Shown piece by piece: positions 58,030-64,000 of a stretch of DNA of 64,000 nt. Position 1 is the stretch's first letter; each line of letters begins with the position of its first letter. The stretch comes from Cunninghamia lanceolata. Taxonomy: Eukaryota > Streptophyta > Pinopsida > Cupressales > Cupressaceae. The stretch covers positions 10,434,001 to 10,498,000 of the forward strand of contig BSBN01001807.1 of assembly GCA_027924645.1 (NCBI GenBank), in the 5' to 3' direction. The notes beneath the pieces are model-generated. The model saw only the letters and a list, made by a program, of their open reading frames with translations, did not search any database and had not been told where the DNA came from. Position numbers and translations under genes: made by a program.

Positions 58030-59580
58030 TTATAGGATGCTTTAATTCTATGTTTAGATAGTGCTAATGATTCCTGGGTAATAGATTCAAGGGTTTCATT
58101 TCATGCCACACCCCATAGGAAATATTTTGTAGATTATGTTCAAGGTGATTTTGGACAGGTATATTTGGGTGATGATGAACCATGTCAGATTGTTAGAAAA
58201 GGAAAGATAAAAATCAAGCTACATAATGGAAATGAATGGTTGCTACAGGAGGTAAGGCATGTTCCAAATTTGAGAAGGAATTTAATCTCTGCAGGACAAC
58301 TAGCTAGTGAAGGTTGCATAGTTACCTTTTCAGACAAAGTTTGGAAGGTCACTAAAGGTGCATTAGTAGTAGCTAAAGGTGAAAAGGTAGGCATATTGTG
58401 TTTGTGTACTAGTAATACTTATTCTACCTTAGCTACTACAGAAATAATTGCTACTGAGATAGTTATAGCACTTGCTACAGAGATAGAAACAAAATTATGG
58501 AACTATAGACTTGGGCACATGAGTGAGAAAGGGATGAAGATCCTTCACTCCAGAAAGTTGCTACTAGGTCTGAAGCAGATTGACTTAAAGTTCTACAAAA
58601 ATTATGTTTATGGAAAACAGAAAAGCATTTGATTTCTCAAAGTTGGGAAAGAGAAGAAGAGTGAGAAATTAGAGCTTGTGCATTCAGATGTATGGGGACC
58701 AACTCAGGTATCTTCTCTTGGTGACTCTTGCTATTATGTTACTTTTATTAATGATGCAACTAGGAAAACATGGGTGTATTTCCTAAAACAAAAATTAGAA
58801 GTATTTTAAACTTTTAAAAGGTGGAAAGTTTTGGTTGACAATGAGACAGGAAAAAAGTTGAAGCATATCAAATCTAATAATGGAGGCGAATATTGCAGTA
58901 GAGAATTTGAAAATTACTATTCATATAATGGAATCCGTAGATAGAAAACGGTTCCTAGAACCCCACAAGAAAATGGTGTGTCTGAGAGGATGAATAAGAC
59001 CATTATGGATATGTAAGGAGCATGAGATTGCATGCTAGACTACCCTTACACTTTTGGGTAGATGTTGTACATACCGCTATTTATTTAATAAACAAGGGAC
59101 CTTTAAATCCTTTGGATGGTGGCATTCTAGAGGAGGCATGGACGAGTAAAAAGGTAAACTATTCATTTCTAAAAACCTTTGGTTGTGAAGCTTTTGTCCA
59201 TGTTGATATTGAAAATAGAACCAAGCTTGAGGCTAAGTCTAAAAAATTTACCTTCATTGGATATGGAGTAGATGAATTTGGTTATCGGTTATGGGATTAT
59301 GAAAATCATAAAATCATTAGGAGTAGAGATGTTATATTCAATGAGAGGGTCATGTATAAGGATCAGCTACAGGAAAAGAAGCATGAACAAGCCAAAAAGG
59401 AATATTTGGTGCTGGATGAGATTCCAAAAAATAAAATGCCAGTAGTACCTGATGCTCAGAAAGAACAAGTTATCCCACAGACTCTTGCAAGTGTTAGATG
59501 TTCTACAAGGATATCTAGACCTCTAGAAAGGTTTTCTCCATCATTATATTCTATATTATCAACTGATTCTGGTGATCTTG
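58030..59580 (+). pseudogene. Element C protease and integrase remnant
   Basis: Protease: WVIDSRVSFHATP near 58078-58115, with DSR in place of the usual DSG. Then LYLGDD/RHVPNLRRNLISAGQL and the zinc-binding LWNYRLGHMSEKGM. Integrase: [11 protein letters not shown] (first D), IKSNNGGEYC near 58868-58897, where the second catalytic Asp is read as Asn, and ENGVSERMN (Glu, about 58970). A TGA at 58630, a TAA near 58806, a TAG near 58940 and a one-base shift near 59010 break it. The C-terminal part continues from 59022 (MRLHARLPLHFWVDVVHTA). Confidence 0.85.
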
Positions 59581-60995
59581 AAGGTTATGAAGAAGCAATA
59601 CAGGTAGATCTCAAAATGCAGTGCAAGCTAGGCATGAAAGAGGAAATGGATTCTTTGTTGCAGAATCAAACTTGGGACTTAGTCCAATTGCCTATAGGTA
59701 AAAGAGCATTGCCAAATAAATGGGTTTACAGGTTGAAGGAAGAAGATGGAGGCAAGAAAAGATATAAGGCCAGACTCGTGGTAAAAGGTTTGGCACAGAA
59801 AAAAGATATACATTTTGATGAAATATTTTCTCCGGTTGTAAAGATGACCTCTTTTAGAACTATTCTAAGTCTTGTAGCTACAGAAGACTTGCATCTTGAA
59901 TAGATAGATGTGAAAACAACATTTCTCCATGGGGATTTGGAAGAGGAAATATACATGCAGCAACCATAGGGATATGAGGTCAAGGCTAAGGAGGAATTTG
60001 TGTGCAAGTTAAAGAAGAGTTTGTATGGCCTGAAGCAAGCACCACGGCAATGGTATTTAAAATTTGATATTTTTATGGCTGAAAAAGTTTACAAAAGATG
60101 TCATTTTGATTATTGTGTTTATTTTAAGAAATTAGGTAATGGCAACTATATTATCTTGTTGCTTTATGTTGATGACATGTTTGTTTCTGAGTCTAACATG
60201 TAGCATATTAATGAACTTAAGAAAAAATTAGTAAATTGATTTTCTATGAAGGATTTGGGTGTAGCAAAACAAATCCTTGGTATGAGGATCACACACGACA
60301 AGATAAATAGAAAATTATTTTTGTCTAAAAGTGAGTATGTAGAGAAGGTGTTGAAAAGGTTTAACATACAGAATGAAAAAGCAGTTAGTACACCTTTGCC
60401 TAGTCATTTTAAGTTGACTAAGGAGATATGTCCAAAGACACAAGATGAGGAAGACAAAATTTCTAAGATACCATATGCATCAGCAGTTGGTAGCTTGATG
60501 TATACAATGGTATACACAAGGCTAGGTATTGCACGTGTAGTGGGAGTTGTGAGCAGGTATATGAGAAATCTGGGAACGAAACATTGGAATGTGGTAAAAT
60601 AGATTCTCTGATATTTGAGAGGTACTACTTCAAAGAAACTATGTTTTGGAGGAACAAATTCTGCTCTAAAAGGATATGTTGACTCTGATCTAGTGGGTGA
60701 TATTGATAGTAGGAGTAATACAGGGTATGTTTTTACTATAGGAGGTACTACAGTTAGTCAGATTTCAAGGCTACAAAAGGTTGTTGCACTTTCAACCACT
60801 GAAGCTGAGTCTGTTACTGCTACGGAAGCTACCAAGGAGATGATTTGGTTACAACATTTTCTGGAGGAATTGGGGCAACAACAAGAAGATAGCCCTTTGT
60901 ATGCTGATAGCCAGAGTACCATTCATCTTGCTAAGAATTCAGCTCTGCATCAAAAACTAAGAAGATACAGCTCAGATACCACTTCATCTGGTTAG
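59581..60995 (+). pseudogene. Element C RT and RNase H remnant
   Basis: [58 protein letters not shown] and the catalytic YVDDM at about 60166-60180. RNase H: GYVDSDLVGDIDSRSNTGY, ALSTTEAESVTA (usual Tyr after the Glu replaced by Ser) and YADSQSTIHLAKNSALH. TAGs at 59901, 59968, 60201 and 60600 and TGAs at 60237 and 60612 interrupt it. The last part, 60996-61130, is in other frames. Confidence 0.9.
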
Positions 60996-61201
60996 TTTTG
61001 GAGGATGGACAATTGAAGCTAGAGAAAATTCACACAAGTGAGAATCCTATAGATATGTTCACAAAGGTTGTTACACTGGAGAAACTAATTTCCTTATCAT
61101 TTTCCATTGGCATTCACAACTGATAATGGTGGATATAAGAAACCAGCTAGGCCTGTAATCTAGTGGGAGCTGCAAATGCAGCGGTGTCATCCAAGATCAA
61201 T

Positions 61202-61255
61202 CTCCAAGTGGGAGATTGTTTGGTGTGGAACCTAATCAACCTCCAAGTGGGAGAT
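61202..61255 (+). other. Element C polypurine tract, duplicated
   Basis: AAGTGGGAGA at 61245-61254 lies one base before the 3' LTR. The same context CTCCAAGTGGGAGATTGTT also occurs at 61202-61220, exactly 39 bases upstream. Confidence 0.75.
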
Positions 61256-61640
61256 TGTTGGTATGTGGCAACTGATCATGCAAATACTGTATAAAAAAAA
61301 ATTTCCCCTTTTTTACACATTCGGGGTCGGTTGTTAATTTTTTGTTAACTAACAAAAGAAAAATGACTTTGTAAAACCCTAATTCTAGAAGCTTCCAAAA
61401 AGCTTGTTATAAGCGGTTGAGATGTATGTTGCAGGTGTGGAATTCGTGAGATTGTAATTTGTTTTACACTGAATAATAAAATCATTGGACAGCTGAGTTT
61501 CTGTGAACGTAGCCCATTTTGGGTGAGCCACGTTAAATTTTTATGATCTCTTTTGTGTTATTCTTCATTGTTATATTTGGGTTATTTAATCTACATATAA
61601 TTGTTAGTGTTTATTGCTCCAATCTGCTTGAACCATAACA
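61256..61640 (+). repeat. Element C 3' LTR
   Basis: Starts TGTTGGTATGTGGCAACTG and ends TTGAACCATAACA. It is collinear with the 5' LTR and carries many transitions. Confidence 0.9.
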
Positions 61641-61645
61641 CTTAC

Positions 61646-62802
61646 AATAAAGATAAGATACATACCTTAAAAAACCAACCCAAAATTGAATTTTATCTTG
61701 ATGAAGTCCTCTCAAGAGTTACTCAAACCTTCTTCTCCAACTCCTCAATCTCCCAAGCCAAGACTCTTCAAAAACAAGAAGAAAAATGAAGCAAAAGTTT
61801 CTTCTCAAGTTGCAAGAGAGGTATATGTAATGAGTGACATGTCACACCTCCTCTCCAAATGAGGTGTCACATGGCATCCAACTCATTCCCTCTCAACCAA
61901 TCCCCAATTTCCTAGGAGTGATTTGACTCCTCATGTTTCTCACGCATGTGTGAGACCTAGGGGAGATGAGAGTACTTGTACACTCTTCTCTAAAAATCTT
62001 CCTAGGATGTGCTCCCACATGTGTGATACATGGGGATGAGTGTTTACTTGGTCCAACCCTCATCCTTGACCCTAGGGAGGTGGGATGGGATTATTACAAG
62101 TCCACCATCCCTCTTCCCAAATCCTACCCACAACACTTTTTCCAAGGAACTTGGGAGTGGTCAAATCCACCCAAAAATTAAAAATTCAATGTCCAAAATG
62201 TCTCCAACCCCAAGCTACTTTACCTAGGGACCCAAAAACATTAAAATATATAATAAAATGACATTTCAAGGCCCTGTAAAGTGACCCCTAATTCCAAATC
62301 CGAGATTAGACACATAGGATGACAACTCATTATCCATACCAACTCAACAACCTACACACCAATTTAAAAATCAATTTAACATCACACGACAAATCACATT
62401 ACAACATTTCAACATGATTAAAGACTTTAGTCTCCATTATGCACTAAGGTTAAGCATCACAAGGGAATCACATATGGTTTCTAGATGACCTCTAAAATTT
62501 CATTGGCCATGGAAGGTACATGCACAACTCAATTGCACACATCAATATGCCCAACTTGTATATATAGCTAAAGCAAATAGAATACAATTCCAATCATAAT
62601 TACATTCAATACAAACATCTATAATTTAATTGATAATCATAATCCATGTAAGCATCTAATACATATCAACTCAATTCAATTTTCATTGCACAATATCTCA
62701 TTTTTTCATCACATATGAATCACACTAACCTACTTAACATATATATTCAATTTCAATTCACATCAATTAGTTCAATAACACAATCCTTAAAGCATAATTA
62801 AA

Positions 62803-62839
<37 letters not shown>

Positions 62840-63038
62840 ACCAATTCAAAGCATACATCCATCACATAAACAAAATAAACATAGCTATCTCAAATTAGAT
62901 CATCATCAAGACATGCAAAGTAAAATAACTAATATAATCAAGGTAAAAATATCAATATAGTCTATCCAAATATCATAAGTCTAAAATAAATGGTCTAATA
63001 TCCAAGTATCCCAATAATAATAAGTCCAAAATGCAAGT
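61646..63038. other. Non-coding stretch, possibly a retroelement LTR or leader
   Basis: Continues the sequence interrupted by element C at 37850. It contains GAGGTGTCACATGGCATCC (about 61861-61879) and a (CA)17 microsatellite at 62804-62837. No gene is recognised. Because gag-like sequence follows at 63039, part of this could be the LTR and leader of that element, but I cannot see a second LTR. Confidence 0.4.
62804..62837. repeat. (CA)17 microsatellite
   Basis: Uninterrupted CA repeat of 34 bases, the longest simple repeat in the window. Confidence 0.95.
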
Positions 63039-64000
63039 ATGTATACCATAAGGGTATGTCTCACAAGGACTTATGGTATGAATAGTTGGCTAGTAACACA
63101 AGTAGGTGACATTAGTAACAATGGAAATAACTCCTCCACAATAAAGATTTTAAAGAAAAATAGAAATGTGACCACATATGGGGTGACAAACAAACCCCCA
63201 ATAAGAAACAAAATGAGGGATGACTATAATGGGAGAGACTACTTCCCTCAGAATGTAAATGTTGTGGATCAACCTCAAAATAATGGCTACCATCAAAGAG
63301 ACAAATCAACAACCATGGAACCAAAACTAAAACAATAACAGATATGATCTCCCACCGTATGAGTACAATCATTTTTTCTCTTTCCATAGGACAAGGGGGC
63401 ATAGCACTGAGTCATGTAGAGAATACAAGTTCATCACAAGGTTACTAGAGGATTAATAGTGACTATTTATTGAAATGTTCTTGATTCCACAAGAGGTCAC
63501 AGAAAATAACAACAATAACCATGCCAAGAAAACACAAGCACCCATCATGCCACATAATATGAATATGAAAATATTCCAAGACCCCTTTTGGCCCATAAGA
63601 ATAACAAAACAAACGATCACAACCCAACAACTTCAAGGTCAACTAACCTCCCAAAACTCTGAGTCAAATATCCCTACACAACTAGGGCCAAAAGGAGAGA
63701 TGAGAATGATAGGGTTAGTAGAAATACTATATGATGAGGAAAACATTGAACCAAGTGTCAATGGAGAATTGAATTTCATGGAAAGATAGTTTCAGCTGTA
63801 GAGATGACACCTGCTCTGATTGGACCCTACGAATTAATAGAGGATTTAAAGAAGACATATGCTAAGATCTCTTTCATAGATATTCTTAAAAATTCCCCAT
63901 CACATGAGTCAAATATTTTACAAGCAATAGGATTGAAGTATCTAGATTAGATTACTCCTCCCAAAGAGAAAATTAATCAATTAGACCTTGATATGAACCC
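63039..64000 (+). pseudogene. Gag-like region of a Ty3/gypsy-type element, cut by window edge
   Basis: Open pieces at 63039-63338 (Asn/Lys-rich: DYFPQNVNVVDQPQNNGYHQ) and 63475-63789 (QDPFWPIRITKQTI ... IEPSVNGELNF). Then, after a frame change near 63787, comes GPYELIEDLKKTYAKISFID followed by ILKNSPSHESNILQ. The last motif corresponds to YDLVKQIHATQAKISLWDLI in element D and is typical of the region before the protease in Tat-like gypsy elements. A TAG near 63948 interrupts it. The protease would be expected just beyond position 64000. Confidence 0.6.

Larger units (their letters stand above)
37851..61640 (+). mobile_element. Element C: Ty1/copia LTR retrotransposon, split by D and E
   Basis: LTRs are 37851-38233 (383 bases) and 61256-61640 (385 bases), with a perfect TSD CTTAC (37846-37850 and 61641-61645). 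Without the insert it is about 4.9 kb, a standard copia size. Element D interrupts its gag at 38595/57472. The domain order is gag, protease, integrase, RT, RNase H. The LTRs differ by roughly 10% by eye and the coding sequence carries many stops and shifts, so it is the oldest layer of the nest. Confidence 0.93.

Noticed and set aside
1..64000. tRNA, rRNA or small nuclear RNA genes
   Set aside because: I looked for tRNA-like arms and conserved rRNA blocks and saw only primer-binding sites that mirror tRNA ends. A dedicated search could still find diverged copies.

Overview
The window looks like nuclear DNA of a seed plant with a large, repeat-filled genome. A gymnosperm seems most likely to me, but that is inference: it rests on the density of old LTR retrotransposons, the AT-rich background and the decayed state of almost every reading frame. 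I found no intact host protein gene, no tRNA, no rRNA and no CRISPR array. The only recognisable host-derived coding sequence is a broken fragment of a cationic amino-acid transporter (CAT family) on the minus strand at about 6420-6980.

Layout. Positions 1-9866 are AT-rich intergenic DNA with short tandem and inverted repeats, one GC-rich patch, and the CAT pseudogene. Positions 9872-16192 hold element A, a Ty1/copia copy on the minus strand with a perfect CATAT target-site duplication (TSD). Positions 18045-25991 hold element N, an LTR element without protease, integrase or reverse transcriptase (RT); it carries a gag-like coiled-coil/zinc-knuckle region and a long ORF2 of unknown function. 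Positions 26338-26480 form a palindrome-ended MITE-like unit. Positions 26543-32055 hold element B, the best preserved Ty1/copia copy, with a perfect TGTGT TSD, equal-length LTRs about 98% identical, and one open frame broken only by two TAG codons. Positions 32061-37850 hold diverged repeats, a solo LTR (34131-34666, TSD GTTTT) and another LTR (about 36207-37075).

Positions 37851-61640 are a three-level nest. Element C (Ty1/copia, plus strand, TSD CTTAC) is split inside its gag gene by element D (38596-57471, minus strand, a gag-protease element without RT). D is itself split by element E (44559-56141, plus strand, an 11.6 kb Ty3/gypsy copy, TSD ATATG). LTR divergence, judged by eye, falls from C to D to E, which agrees with the nesting order. 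From about 63039 to the window edge there is a further gag-like region of a Ty3/gypsy-type element.

Most notable is element E. It has an RNase H domain with all four acidic catalytic residues placed between protease and RT, while the RNase H that follows RT has lost its acidic residues. Its leader also carries three to four copies of the primer-binding-site motif. Across elements B, E and ORF2 of N, premature stops are almost all TAG, a pattern expected if CAG codons in methylated transposons decay by deamination.
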